Shown here piece after piece: positions 23,984 to 32,611 of a DNA stretch of 64,000 nucleotides. How positions within the stretch are numbered: the first letter of the stretch is position 1; the number at the start of each line of letters is the position of its first letter. The stretch comes from JAAFHI01 sp039793685 (GTDB taxonomy: Bacteria; Acidobacteriota; Blastocatellia; Chloracidobacteriales; Chloracidobacteriaceae). The stretch is taken from contig JBDRAL010000095.1 in the NCBI GenBank assembly GCA_039793685.1, forward strand, positions 99,444 to 163,443, read 5' to 3'. The position numbers and the translations under genes were made by a program. The notes beneath the pieces are model-generated. The model did no database searches, was not told the DNA's origin, and saw only the letters and a program-made list of their open reading frames with translations.

Positions 23984-26734
23984 ATGTCAAAGGTCAGAGT
24001 TTACGATCTTGCGAAAGAGCTCAAGGTTGACAGTAAGAAGGTGATGGACGATCTGCGCCGTCTCGGCGTGGACGTGCGCGTCGCTTCCAACACCGTCGAG
24101 GATGATGTCGCCGATCGCGTGCGGCAGCAGTATTTCCCGAACCGGAAGGCGACCACCGCCTCGGCCCCGGGGCCGAAACTCATGAAGCATCCCGTCGGCG
24201 CGGCTCCCGCTCCGGAACAGCCGGCGCCGAGGCCGGTCGGAGCCAAGCTGTTCAAGGTGGCGAAGCCGCATCCGTCGGAAGAGGGCGCTGGTACGTCGTC
24301 GGCCCCCTCCGAACAGGCTTCCTATCCGCCGCCGTCGTCACCGACCATCACCGTGACGCCGTTCAACATTCCGGCACCGACCCCGCCGCCGCCGACTCCA
24401 CCGCCGGTTACCCAGCGCATTGTCTCGTTTGAGCCGGCCCCGCCCGCGCCGCCGACTCCGCCTCCGCCCGCACCGCCGACCCAGACCATGTCGCCGGTCG
24501 GCCGGGTGGTTCGTGAAATCCAGGTCCCGGCAACGCCGCCGCCGGCGCCGCCAGCCAGCGGTCCGTCGGCTCCGGTCCAGCCGCCCGCAGCAGCCGGTTC
24601 CGTCATCCGCAGCTTTACCGCTCCGGTCATGCCGCGCGAACGTTTCGCGCCGCCCCCGCCCACACCGCAGACCGGCCGCAACGACGGACCGCAGCGTGGC
24701 GGACGCCCGATGCCGGGTGGACGCACCGATGCTCCCGTGCAGCAGCCCGGCGGCGCACCCGCCGTGCCCGGTCGCACGACCTACATTCCGTCTCAGGATC
24801 CGAACAACAAGGCAAAGGGCGGACGCGGCAAGCGGCGCCCGATGCCGGGCCGCCGGCAGGAGCAGGAAAAGCAGTTCGGTCGTCCCGATCGCTTCTCGCC
24901 TCCGGTCAAGGCCAAGCCGGTTTTCACCGAGTTCAAGCCGATCAAGGTGATGGAAGGCACGACGGTCAAGGAACTGGCCGAGAAACTCGAAGTCAAGCCC
25001 AAGGACATGGTCGCCGCGCTCTTCGGCAAGGGCATCATGGCGACGATCAACCAGACCATTTCCGACGAAGCCATGCGCGAAGTGGCCCGGGAGTTCGGTT
25101 TTGAAGTGTCCATCGGCAATTTCGAGGACATGATCAATGACGAGCAGGATCTCATCGCCATCGAAACCGATGCGTTTGACGATCTCGAACCGCGCGCGCC
25201 CGTCGTGGCCGTCATGGGTCACGTCGACCACGGGAAGACGAGCCTGCTCGACGCCATCCGCAACACTCGCGTGGCCGCGGGCGAAGCGGGCGGCATCACC
25301 CAGCACATCGGGGCCTACACGGTGAACGTGCCGGACCCGGACAACCCGGAACACAACCGCCGTCTGGTCTTCCTCGACACGCCGGGACACGAAGCATTCA
25401 CGATGATGCGCGCGCGCGGCGCGAAGGGCGCCGACGTGGCGGTCATTGTGGTCGCGGCGGACGACGGCGTGATGCCGCAGACCATCGAGGCCGTGGACCA
25501 TGCCCGCGCGGCAGGCGTACCCCTCGTGGTCGCCATCAACAAGATCGACAAGCCGCAGGCAAATGTGGACCGCGTCAAGAACGGTCTTGCCGAAATCGGC
25601 CTCCAGTGGGACGGCTGGGGCGGCGACACCGTCATGGTCGAAATTTCGGCCAAGCAGCGCATCAATCTCGATGGCCTGCTCGAAATGATCCTGCTCACGT
25701 CCGACATCCTGAACCTCAAGGCGGCGACGAAGCGTCTTTCTTCGGGCGTCGTACTTGAAGCGCGTCTCGACAAGGGCCGCGGTTCGGTGGCGTCGGTGCT
25801 GGTTCAGCAGGGAACGCTCAAGGTCGGGGATCCGATCATCGTCGGGTTGCAGTTCGGCCGTGTTCGCGCGCTGATTGACGACCGTGGGCGGCAGGTCCAG
25901 GAAGCGGGGCCGTCAACGCCGGTGGAAGTCCTTGGTCTTCAGGGCGTTCCAAAGGCCGGCGATCTCTTCCAGGTGGTGACCGATCCGTCGAAGGCGCAGG
26001 AAATCGCGACCTTCCGGCAGTCCAAGTTCCGCATGACGCAGTTGATGAACAGCGCGGCACGCGGCCTGGAAGACGTGTTCGAGCAGATGAAGTCGGGCAA
26101 CCTCAAGGAGCTGCTCGTCATTCTCAAAGCCGACGTGCAGGGTTCGGTGGAAGTGCTGCGCGACACGCTTCAGAAACTGTCGACCGAGAAGGTTTCGGTT
26201 CGCGTCATTCGCGCCGACGTGGGTGCGATTACGGAATCCGACGTCCTGCTCGCCTCGGCTTCGAACGACATGGCCCACACCTGCATCATCATCGGCTTCA
26301 ACGTCCGCCCCGCCCCGCGCGTTTCGGACATCGCCAAGCAGGAAAAGGTCGATATCCGCCTCCACAGCATCATTTACAAGGTTGAGGAGGAAATGCGGAA
26401 GGCCATGCTCGGGATGCTCGACCCGCTCACCAAGGAAGTGCCCCTCGGCCGGGCGGTCGTCCGGCAGGTGGTCAAGATTCCGAAGGTCGGCAACGTCGGC
26501 GGCTGCTATGTCGAAGACGGCATCATCAAGCGGTCGGCAAAGGTCCGGATCATCCGCGACAGCGCGGTCGTCTTCGAAGGGGAAATCGGTTCGCTCCGCC
26601 GCTTCAAGGACGACGCTTCCGAAGTCAAGTCCGGGTTCGAATGCGGGATCAGCATCGACCGGTTTTCGGACATCAAGGTCGGCGACGTTTTCGAGTGTTA
26701 CACGGTCGAGAAGGTCGCGGCGACGGAACTGTAG
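23984..26734 (+). CDS. infB: Translation initiation factor IF-2
   Basis: 916 residues from MSKVRVYDLAKEL, with AAGGGAG upstream. N-terminal IF2_N helix domain, a long Pro/Ala/Gly-rich linker (about 50-300), second IF2_N motif, then the G domain: G1 MGHVDHGKT, G3 DTPGHEAF, G4 NKID, followed by domains II-IV. It delivers fMet-tRNA to the 30S subunit. The usual ylxR (rnpM) gene between nusA and infB is missing here. The linker contains unusually long PPP-rich runs. Confidence 0.98.
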   Translation: MSKVRVYDLAKELKVDSKKVMDDLRRLGVDVRVASNTVEDDVADRVRQQYFPNRKATTASAPGPKLMKHPVGAAPAPEQPAPRPVGAKLFKVAKPHPSEEGAGTSSAPSEQASYPPPSSPTITVTPFNIPAPTPPPPTPPPVTQRIVSFEPAPPAPPTPPPPAPPTQTMSPVGRVVREIQVPATPPPAPPASGPSAPVQPPAAAGSVIRSFTAPVMPRERFAPPPPTPQTGRNDGPQRGGRPMPGGRTDAPVQQPGGAPAVPGRTTYIPSQDPNNKAKGGRGKRRPMPGRRQEQEKQFGRPDRFSPPVKAKPVFTEFKPIKVMEGTTVKELAEKLEVKPKDMVAALFGKGIMATINQTISDEAMREVAREFGFEVSIGNFEDMINDEQDLIAIETDAFDDLEPRAPVVAVMGHVDHGKTSLLDAIRNTRVAAGEAGGITQHIGAYTVNVPDPDNPEHNRRLVFLDTPGHEAFTMMRARGAKGADVAVIVVAADDGVMPQTIEAVDHARAAGVPLVVAINKIDKPQANVDRVKNGLAEIGLQWDGWGGDTVMVEISAKQRINLDGLLEMILLTSDILNLKAATKRLSSGVVLEARLDKGRGSVASVLVQQGTLKVGDPIIVGLQFGRVRALIDDRGRQVQEAGPSTPVEVLGLQGVPKAGDLFQVVTDPSKAQEIATFRQSKFRMTQLMNSAARGLEDVFEQMKSGNLKELLVILKADVQGSVEVLRDTLQKLSTEKVSVRVIRADVGAITESDVLLASASNDMAHTCIIIGFNVRPAPRVSDIAKQEKVDIRLHSIIYKVEEEMRKAMLGMLDPLTKEVPLGRAVVRQVVKIPKVGNVGGCYVEDGIIKRSAKVRIIRDSAVVFEGEIGSLRRFKDDASEVKSGFECGISIDRFSDIKVGDVFECYTVEKVAATEL

Positions 26735-26739
26735 GACGG

Positions 26740-27186
26740 ATGATGAAACGTCCCGGAAGAGCGTCATCTCGGTCGGGCGGCACCCCGCCGGAATATCGGC
26801 GGGGCCGCGTGACCGAGGCCATGCGGAAGGAAATCAGCGAGATTGTCCGCTTCGAACTGGCCGATGATCGCATCGGCCCGACCGCCATCAATCACATCTC
26901 GCTTTCGAAGGACGGGAAGTCGGCCCGGGTGTACGTCAGCGGCGCGGGCGTGACCGAAATGGACATGGATGAAACGGTACGGGCGCTCAACCACGCCGCG
27001 TCGTTCATCCGCCACGAGGTCGGCCAGCGACTGGACTGGAACCGGGTTCCCGAACTGCATTTCATCTTTGACAAAACGATGACATCGGCGATGCGCATCG
27101 AGGAGATTCTCGACGAGGAACGTCCGCGGCTGGCCGCGGCGGAGGCGACCGAGAACGCTCCCGAGGAAACATCGTCCGCCGGATAA
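26740..27186 (+). CDS. rbfA: Ribosome-binding factor A
   Basis: 148 residues from the first of two adjacent ATGs, 5 bases after the infB stop, with GGACGG just upstream. KH-like fold with RVTEAMRKEISEIV, a VYVSG strand and the signature VPELHFIFDKTMTSAMRIEEIL. It binds the 30S subunit in late 16S rRNA maturation. A short acidic C-terminal tail follows the fold. Confidence 0.95.
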   Translation: MMKRPGRASSRSGGTPPEYRRGRVTEAMRKEISEIVRFELADDRIGPTAINHISLSKDGKSARVYVSGAGVTEMDMDETVRALNHAASFIRHEVGQRLDWNRVPELHFIFDKTMTSAMRIEEILDEERPRLAAAEATENAPEETSSAG

Positions 27187-27224
27187 CGTTTCTCCCATCC
27201 CCACTTCAACGGAGATTCGCGAAT

Positions 27225-28193
27225 ATGCTTAGTCAGGTGGTCGAACTCATCGAGTCGAAACGCCGCTTCATGATTACGTCGCACGTCCGCCCCGACGGCG
27301 ACAGCACCGGATCGTCGCTCGCGCTCTACTGGACGCTCAAGGCGCTCGGCAAGGAAGCCGACGTCATCATGCGCGACCCGATTCCGGTTCACTACCGCGA
27401 ACTCCCCGGCGCGAACGACATTCTGGTCAAACCCGAACTCACGGAACTCTACGACGCGGCTTTCGTCATCGAATGCAGCGACATCGACCGGCCTTCCCTG
27501 CCCGGACTCGAAAAGCAGTTCGTGGTCAACATCGACCACCACACTACGACGGCATCCTTCGGCAACATCAACTGGATTGACGCCACCGCCGCCGCCGTCG
27601 GGGAAATGATCTACAACCTGTGCAAGGCGCTCGGCGTGACGGTCAACCAGCAGATTGCCGAGTGCGTCTACACCGCGCTCCTGACCGATACGGGATCGTT
27701 TCACTATTCCAACACCACCGAGCGCACCTTCAAGATCGCCTCGGAACTCGTCCGGCGCGGCGCCCGCCCGGCGCATATCGCCCGCGCGCTTTACGAATCA
27801 CAGCCCTACAGCAAGGTCAAACTGCTCGGGCGCGTGCTTTCGACGCTCCGCTGCGATGAAACCGGACGCCTCGCGTGGGTGTCGATGACCCGCGACATGA
27901 TGCTCGAATCCGGCGCGACCGAGGATGATCTCGACGGCATCGTGAGCCATCCGATGTCCATCGACGGCGTCGAGGCGGTGGCCTTTTTCAAGGAAATGCA
28001 ACCCGGCCACTTCCGGATCAGCCTCCGCTCGAAGGGGACGGTCGATGTTTCAAAGGTCGCCGAACGATTCGGCGGCGGCGGTCACAAATGCGCTTCGGGC
28101 TGTGCCTTCGTCGGCAACCTCGAAGCCGCCGAGGACCGCGTCCTCGCGTCCCTGCAATCCGCGATGGGCATCGTCTCCGCCGCGGCAGACTAA
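27225..28193 (+). CDS. nrnA: DHH/DHHA1 phosphoesterase, NrnA-like oligoribonuclease / pAp phosphatase
   Basis: 322 residues. Motifs: HVRPDGDSTGSS, ECSDIDRP, the DHH triad in NIDHHTTT, LLTDTGSFHYSNT, and a DHHA1 domain with GGGGHKCASG near the C-terminus. NrnA degrades short RNA oligomers and 3'-phosphoadenosine 5'-phosphate. Its position after rbfA is conserved in many phyla. truB, which often follows, is not here. Confidence 0.93.
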   Translation: MLSQVVELIESKRRFMITSHVRPDGDSTGSSLALYWTLKALGKEADVIMRDPIPVHYRELPGANDILVKPELTELYDAAFVIECSDIDRPSLPGLEKQFVVNIDHHTTTASFGNINWIDATAAAVGEMIYNLCKALGVTVNQQIAECVYTALLTDTGSFHYSNTTERTFKIASELVRRGARPAHIARALYESQPYSKVKLLGRVLSTLRCDETGRLAWVSMTRDMMLESGATEDDLDGIVSHPMSIDGVEAVAFFKEMQPGHFRISLRSKGTVDVSKVAERFGGGGHKCASGCAFVGNLEAAEDRVLASLQSAMGIVSAAAD

Positions 28194-28197
28194 AACA

Positions 28198-28292
28198 ATT
28201 GAGAATTGAGAATTCAGAATTGAGAGTTTTCGGAAGTATTCCCGAGATTCCGGTCTTGAATTCTGAATTCTCAATTCTGAATTCTCAATTTC
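28198..28292. repeat. Heptad repeat, family C, inverted arms
   Basis: GAATTGA/GAATTCA units at 28199-28230. Inverted TTCTGAA/TTCTCAA units at 28258-28291, ending three bases before the next ATG. The spacer between arms is about 28 bases. Confidence 0.9.
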
Positions 28293-28294
28293 GC

Positions 28295-28729
28295 ATGACT
28301 GACTCCACGCACATCGAACAAAAGCTCGCGCCGGTGGCGGTATCGAAACAGGCCGTCGCCTGTCTCGCCGGATGGCTCATTCCGGGGGCCGGACATGCGG
28401 TTCTGGGCCGCTATGGCCGGGCCATCCTGATTTTCACGAGCATCACGCTCATGGCTGTCCTTGGCCTCGCCATGCACGGCCACCTCTATGCGCCGGGCGA
28501 ACTCGACACGCTGTTCGCGTTCAAGGATGTCCTCTCGAAAGTCTATCTCGTGGGCCAGATGGGCATGGGCGTCATGCACCCGGTGCTGCGCGTCCTCAAG
28601 GTCGGCGTGGAATTTCAGTACAAGCAGCCCACCTATGAATACGGCACGCATTTTCTGGTCGTCGCCGGTCTTTTGAACTTCCTCGCGGTGTTCGACGCTT
28701 TCGACATCGCCAAGGGACGCAAGGCCTAG
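28295..28729 (+). CDS. Small membrane protein with TM2-like N-terminus
   Basis: 144 residues starting MTDSTHIEQKLAPV. A hydrophobic segment contains WLIPGAGHAVLGRYGRA, resembling the glycine-rich hairpin of TM2-domain and DUF6677 proteins. Two further hydrophobic segments follow (about 42-60 and 112-130), and a 40-residue amphipathic middle has several Met residues. The function is unknown. The start abuts a heptad repeat with no ribosome-binding site. A 57-residue membrane protein follows 18 bases downstream and is probably cotranscribed. Confidence 0.75.
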   Translation: MTDSTHIEQKLAPVAVSKQAVACLAGWLIPGAGHAVLGRYGRAILIFTSITLMAVLGLAMHGHLYAPGELDTLFAFKDVLSKVYLVGQMGMGVMHPVLRVLKVGVEFQYKQPTYEYGTHFLVVAGLLNFLAVFDAFDIAKGRKA

Positions 28730-28747
28730 CGCCGGGAGAAACACGCG

Positions 28748-28921
28748 ATGCACCTGCTCGTCATGATCGTTTTCGCGGCGCTCGTCTCCGTCGTTTTCGC
28801 CGCCATCACCAACGAAGCCGATTCCACCAGAACCCGCGCCATCTACGGCCTGAAGACCTTCGGGTACTTCGTCGGGGTCGGTCTGGTTCTCTCGTGGGTG
28901 ATTTACTTCATTCCGTTCTGA
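28748..28921 (+). CDS. 57-residue membrane microprotein
   Basis: MHLLVMIVFAAL begins a short protein with two hydrophobic helices (about 2-20 and 35-56) separated by a charged loop NEADSTRTR. GGGAGAAACACGCG precedes the ATG, giving a plausible ribosome-binding site. It lies 18 bases after the TM2-like gene, and its 3' end overlaps the convergent methyltransferase by 14 bases. No family recognised; a two-helix partner for its neighbour is likely. Confidence 0.7.
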   Translation: MHLLVMIVFAALVSVVFAAITNEADSTRTRAIYGLKTFGYFVGVGLVLSWVIYFIPF

Positions 28922-29405
28922 CGGTTTTCCTGAAACCGAACAACCAGCGCGGCACGGCGGCGCGGTAGTCGTCAAACGCCGCCCCGAACATCCGTTTCAA
29001 AACCGGTTCCTCGTAAAAAACGACCCGCAGGTGAAATCCCGCCCACAGGCAGGCGGCGTAAGCGGCCACACCCGTCGAGCCGAGCGCCATCGCTTCTCCG
29101 ACCACAACCAGAACCATCCCGATGTACATCGGGTTGCGCGACCAGCGATAAAGCCCTTCCACGACCAGTTTTTTTGGTGGGTCGGCGGGATTCGGCGTGC
29201 CGTGGCCGCGCCGGACGAAATCCGCCGCGCACCACAGATAGATCGCGAATCCGACGGCGATGAACACCCATCCGGCCAAGGTGATCCAGCCGGTGGCGGG
29301 CATGAAATTTTTGCGTTCGAACCACAACACGAGCGCGGGCAGCCCGCCCGCCACCGTGCCCGGCGCGACGAGCGTGAACAGGGCCGTATTGAGCCAGTTC
29401 GACAT
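28908..29405 (-). CDS. Isoprenylcysteine-carboxyl-methyltransferase-like membrane methyltransferase
   Basis: 165 residues with four to five hydrophobic segments. The SAM-binding C-terminal region is GLYRWSRNPMYIG followed by YEEPVLKRMFG and FDDYRAAVPR, the ICMT/PEMT/NnrU-like signature. Such bacterial proteins methylate small isoprenoid, phenolic or lipid substrates at the membrane; the substrate is not predictable. It is downstream of a secreted-protein gene (29435-30067) on the same strand, 29 bases apart. Confidence 0.85.
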   Translation of the reverse strand: MSNWLNTALFTLVAPGTVAGGLPALVLWFERKNFMPATGWITLAGWVFIAVGFAIYLWCAADFVRRGHGTPNPADPPKKLVVEGLYRWSRNPMYIGMVLVVVGEAMALGSTGVAAYAACLWAGFHLRVVFYEEPVLKRMFGAAFDDYRAAVPRWLFGFRKTVRTE

Positions 29406-29434
29406 GTGGAAAAAGTCCCGGACCGTTTCGGGAA

Positions 29435-30067
29435 TCAGTCCGAAATGACCTTGTCGGTCAGAAAACGGTATGACCGGACCAGTTCCGCGAAAGCCGGAAG
29501 CGCCTTTTTGAATTCGTCTTCCTTGCGGGCCGACAAAACGAGCATCACCACGACGCTCGATTCGTTGATGTAGGCCACCGCCTCGAAATTTCCGAAATCG
29601 TCGCCGCTGAAATATTTGACGAGCGCCTTGCGCGGCTGGTCGTTCGCCGGATCGCCTAACGGCAACGGGTCGGCGTCAAGGACATTGAGCTTCCCCGAGT
29701 GCTTGCGAAAGTCGGCGATGTCCTTGGCCGCGACGGTCGCGGCGTTTTCGGCCTTCTGGTCTTTCTTGAGATAGACGTTGGCGTACATCACGGTGGGCGA
29801 GTTCGTCCACGACTTGCCGACCGGATAAAACACGGCCTGAAGTCCCTGATCGACGCCGCTCTGGTTGTCGAGAACCCATTGCTCGGGCGCGTCGAGCGAA
29901 AAAGCATGCCCCGGCCCGTAGACGACGCCGGTCTGTGGTCCCGTTTGAACTGTGGCCGGAGCTTCCTTTTTCGCTTCCGGCTTTTGCGGCGGGGCGGCGG
30001 ATTTCTGGGCAATGACCGGCGTAAAAGCCAGCAGCAACAGCGCGATGAGCGAAATCGTACGCGGCAT
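29435..30067 (-). CDS. Secreted protein of unknown function
   Basis: 210 residues from MPRTISLIALLLLAF. Signal peptide to AQ (about residue 21), a Pro/Lys/Ala-rich linker, then one compact alpha/beta domain (about 50-205) containing GHAFSLDAPEQWVLDN and ending with LVRSYRFL. The domain resembles PsbP/DUF1795-like folds (a 'GFSLDxPxGW' opening and a 'SYRF' ending), which is an impression only. Cotranscribed with the ICMT-like gene. Confidence 0.75.
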   Translation of the reverse strand: MPRTISLIALLLLAFTPVIAQKSAAPPQKPEAKKEAPATVQTGPQTGVVYGPGHAFSLDAPEQWVLDNQSGVDQGLQAVFYPVGKSWTNSPTVMYANVYLKKDQKAENAATVAAKDIADFRKHSGKLNVLDADPLPLGDPANDQPRKALVKYFSGDDFGNFEAVAYINESSVVVMLVLSARKEDEFKKALPAFAELVRSYRFLTDKVISD

Positions 30068-30228
30068 GTCCCCTCCCCGAATTGAAAAAGATGCCGTTTG
30101 TATAGGCCGCTCCCTGACAAACGTCAATCGGGGACTCGGCCGGACCGTGGGTTTTCCGGGTTCAACAATTGGTATTTCTCGTGCCTGAAATCCGAATGGC
30201 TGAATTCGGATGGAGAAAACAGGTTTTC

Positions 30229-30651
30229 CTACGGGAAGTAGGGTTGAACGGAGCCATCGCTGTAGAATTTCAAGATGAAAGGCGGCGGGGTTACGGCAAC
30301 GTAGGCTTTGATTTTGTCGAGTGCCGCCAGCAGGCCGTCGGCAATGTTTTGCCCGGATTGATTTGTCGAAGCGTAAAGGATGACTCGCGCGCCCGAGTTT
30401 TTCAGGGCTTCGATTTCAAGATGGCGATAACGAATTTTGCTGTCCTTCGTGACCACCACCCATCCGCGCGGACCGACCACCGAGAGCCAGACGTAATCTT
30501 CCGTGCCTTGCGGAAAGTGATCGGTCAGAATTTCGACTTTTTCGCCGACGCCGCGAAGCGCCTCCGGCAGAATTTTTTTGCCGAGCGCTTCGTCAATGAA
30601 AAAGGTGATGTCGTCAGGCGGCGCGGTACTGGAAGCGGATGGCTTCATCAA
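30229..30651 (-). CDS. PIN-like toxin (VapC45/DUF5615-type)
   Basis: 140 residues. Motifs: an acidic FFIDEALG near the N-terminus, a TEDYVWL acidic centre, and VVTKDSKIRYR, consistent with a metal-dependent PIN-like ribonuclease core. A second Met directly follows the first. Its start overlaps the upstream DUF433 gene by 38 bases, the usual antitoxin-toxin coupling. The family call is by motif order and context. Confidence 0.78.
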   Translation of the reverse strand: MMKPSASSTAPPDDITFFIDEALGKKILPEALRGVGEKVEILTDHFPQGTEDYVWLSVVGPRGWVVVTKDSKIRYRHLEIEALKNSGARVILYASTNQSGQNIADGLLAALDKIKAYVAVTPPPFILKFYSDGSVQPYFP

Positions 30652-31351
30652 TCGTCTCGGTGGGAATTTCGTAATCGTCGGAAAGTTCCTTCACGGATTC
30701 GCCCGCGAAATATCGCTCGGCCAGCACCGCGATCGGGATTCCGGTGTCACGAATGACCGGTTTCCCGAAAGAAACGAACGGATTGACCACCACCACGTCG
30801 GGAAGGTCGCTCAACCGGTCGTCGTCACGGATGGGGCGCGTCACGAGCGCCAGCGTACGGGCGAGGCCGAGTTCGTCGCGTTCAATCCGGCGCAGGCGGT
30901 CCGCGAAGATTTCCCGCAGGGCGATTTGCCCTTTTTTCGAAGCGTTGATGAGGTGTCCGAAATGTTCAATGAAAAGGGAAACGCCGTCGGTGGCGAATTC
31001 CTGACGCGCAAGCGGATGTGGCTTCCTCAGCGCGGTTTCAACGTACTCAAGCGCGCCGCGAATATCTTTCATCTGAAGGCGCTCGCTTTTTCGAAGTGCG
31101 CTTAAAACGTGAATTTCAACCAGATTGGTAAAGGAGAGAAGTTTGGAGTCCGTGACGGGGCGCGTGATGATCGGCGGCACGGATTTTTTGCCGTCCCGCG
31201 CGGGGACGTTTCTTCCGACGACCCACGAGCGCACGGTTGCGACAGGAACGCCGGTGTATGCGGCGGCCTCTCCGACGGTGTACGTCGGAATATCGCGAGG
31301 GTCCTTCCCGCCGTAGATCTGTCGGATGAGGGTTTCCTGTTTTTTCGGCAT
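30614..31351 (-). CDS. DUF433-type antitoxin (VapB45-like)
   Basis: 245 residues. An N-terminal MerR-like helix-turn-helix (about 22-47: YTVGEAAAYTGVPVATVRSW), a central helical region, and a C-terminal DUF433 helix-turn-helix (about 195-240: GKPVIRDTGIPIAVLAERY, SVKELSDDYEIPTETI). It likely binds its own promoter and neutralises the downstream PIN-like toxin. AGGT lies 9 bases before the ATG. At 245 residues it is longer than single-domain DUF433 antitoxins, because of the second DNA-binding domain. Confidence 0.85.
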   Translation of the reverse strand: MPKKQETLIRQIYGGKDPRDIPTYTVGEAAAYTGVPVATVRSWVVGRNVPARDGKKSVPPIITRPVTDSKLLSFTNLVEIHVLSALRKSERLQMKDIRGALEYVETALRKPHPLARQEFATDGVSLFIEHFGHLINASKKGQIALREIFADRLRRIERDELGLARTLALVTRPIRDDDRLSDLPDVVVVNPFVSFGKPVIRDTGIPIAVLAERYFAGESVKELSDDYEIPTETIDEAIRFQYRAA

Positions 31352-31492
31352 TGGCTGGACCTCACAACGGCTGTGGCGTGGGAAAAACGATCAACTGATT
31401 CAAGAATACCATCTTCACGCAATCAGTCTCACTGCGACCGCGCGAAAAAATTCGTCCGGTAGGGGAATTCTCCTGAAGTTTTTAGCCGATGG

Positions 31493-31536
31493 AAAGGCCG
31501 GGATTCCATCCTTCGGGACACGGAATCTCGGCCTTT
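31493..31536 (-). terminator. Hairpin at the 3' end of the HEAT-like gene
   Basis: Arms 31493-31507 and 31522-31536 pair over 15 bases with one G-T wobble. The stem overlaps the stop codon of the gene read from 32444, with AAAAACTT further downstream on the minus strand rather than a clean T run. Confidence 0.7.
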
Positions 31537-32444
31537 CAGCGTTTGCGGTTCTTCTTTTTCGACGCTTTTGCCATCTTCTTCTTGGATTTGGATTTTTGAG
31601 CCTGCTTGGGCGTTTTGCCGTGGCCGAAAATCGTAAAATCGGCGGGATTCAGCGGTGGAAGTTCGACTTCCTGAGTGGTCACGGAGACCGGCTGACGCAG
31701 CCCTCCCCCAAACGCCGCCTGGAAATTCGGTCTCGGCGTCAGGCGTTCATCCAGTTCCCCGAGTTCAATCAGTGCGTCCTCAAAATCACCGGTGATGGAG
31801 AGTTCTATCCAGTCTTTTTCGAACGCGGTCTGAATCGCGGGAAGCGCCTCCTTCGCCTGATGATCGAGGAGAGAGGAAAGGACGAAACCGCGCAGGGTCT
31901 GGGCGTCCTCGGCTTCGATGCCGGGAAACGATTCGCGGTTCATCATTTCCGTGAGGAGTTCGACGCAACGCGCTCGCGTTTCGGGATAGGCGAGGGCGAC
32001 TTCCTTGATTCCTCCCTGCGCCGCGACCTTGGCGAAGACGGGTGAATCCGTGTCGAGAATGTACGTGGCGAGCGGGGCCAGCGCGGCCTCGCCGAGCAGG
32101 CCGAAGGCGTCCGGCAGATCCTCGCCGGCCCAGTCGTCGTCCTTGTCGTCAATTCGATGAAGCAGCGAGAGTAACGGCTGGATGGCGGCCTCGGCGCGGA
32201 GCTGGGCAAGCGCGCGCCACGCATGAACCGGGGCGTAGACTTCGGGCGAGTCGGAATCTGCCTCGTTGTGGAAATACTCATCGGTGGCAAGTCGGATGAG
32301 GTCCGGGATGTGCTCGGCGGAGATGCCGAATTCACCGTAGTCCTGGAACGGATAGCTGGCACCATTGGAATTTGCTTTGTGGGGCGGAGTGCCGAGCGAA
32401 AGCAGGCGGCTGACGGGTTCGGTGTAGGTATTTGCCGTGGACAT
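31536..32444 (-). CDS. HEAT-repeat-like protein, DUF1186-type
   Basis: 302 residues from MSTANTYTEP, with GAGGGAACG before the ATG. Alpha-helical repeats (about 30-210: AWRALAQLRAEAAIQPLLSL, AFGLLGEAALAPLATYI) are of the HEAT/PBS-lyase type. The C-terminus has about 25 mostly Lys residues (KSKSKKKMAKASKKKNRKR), which could bind nucleic acid. The function is unknown. An upstream in-frame ATG at 32504 lacks a ribosome-binding site. Confidence 0.75.
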   Translation of the reverse strand: MSTANTYTEPVSRLLSLGTPPHKANSNGASYPFQDYGEFGISAEHIPDLIRLATDEYFHNEADSDSPEVYAPVHAWRALAQLRAEAAIQPLLSLLHRIDDKDDDWAGEDLPDAFGLLGEAALAPLATYILDTDSPVFAKVAAQGGIKEVALAYPETRARCVELLTEMMNRESFPGIEAEDAQTLRGFVLSSLLDHQAKEALPAIQTAFEKDWIELSITGDFEDALIELGELDERLTPRPNFQAAFGGGLRQPVSVTTQEVELPPLNPADFTIFGHGKTPKQAQKSKSKKKMAKASKKKNRKR

Positions 32445-32611
32445 CGTTCCCTCGAAAAAAGTTGAAAGATGGTGTCGGATGAATGAGTCGCCAATGGTAG
32501 GCACGCCGCGTACGATTTGCTACCGTGCTTTTTCCGCTCGGCGGAGAAAATCCCCGTCCGACACCCGCGACGGGCGACCCCGAATCTGACTTTCAACCCT
32601 CCGGTATTTCG

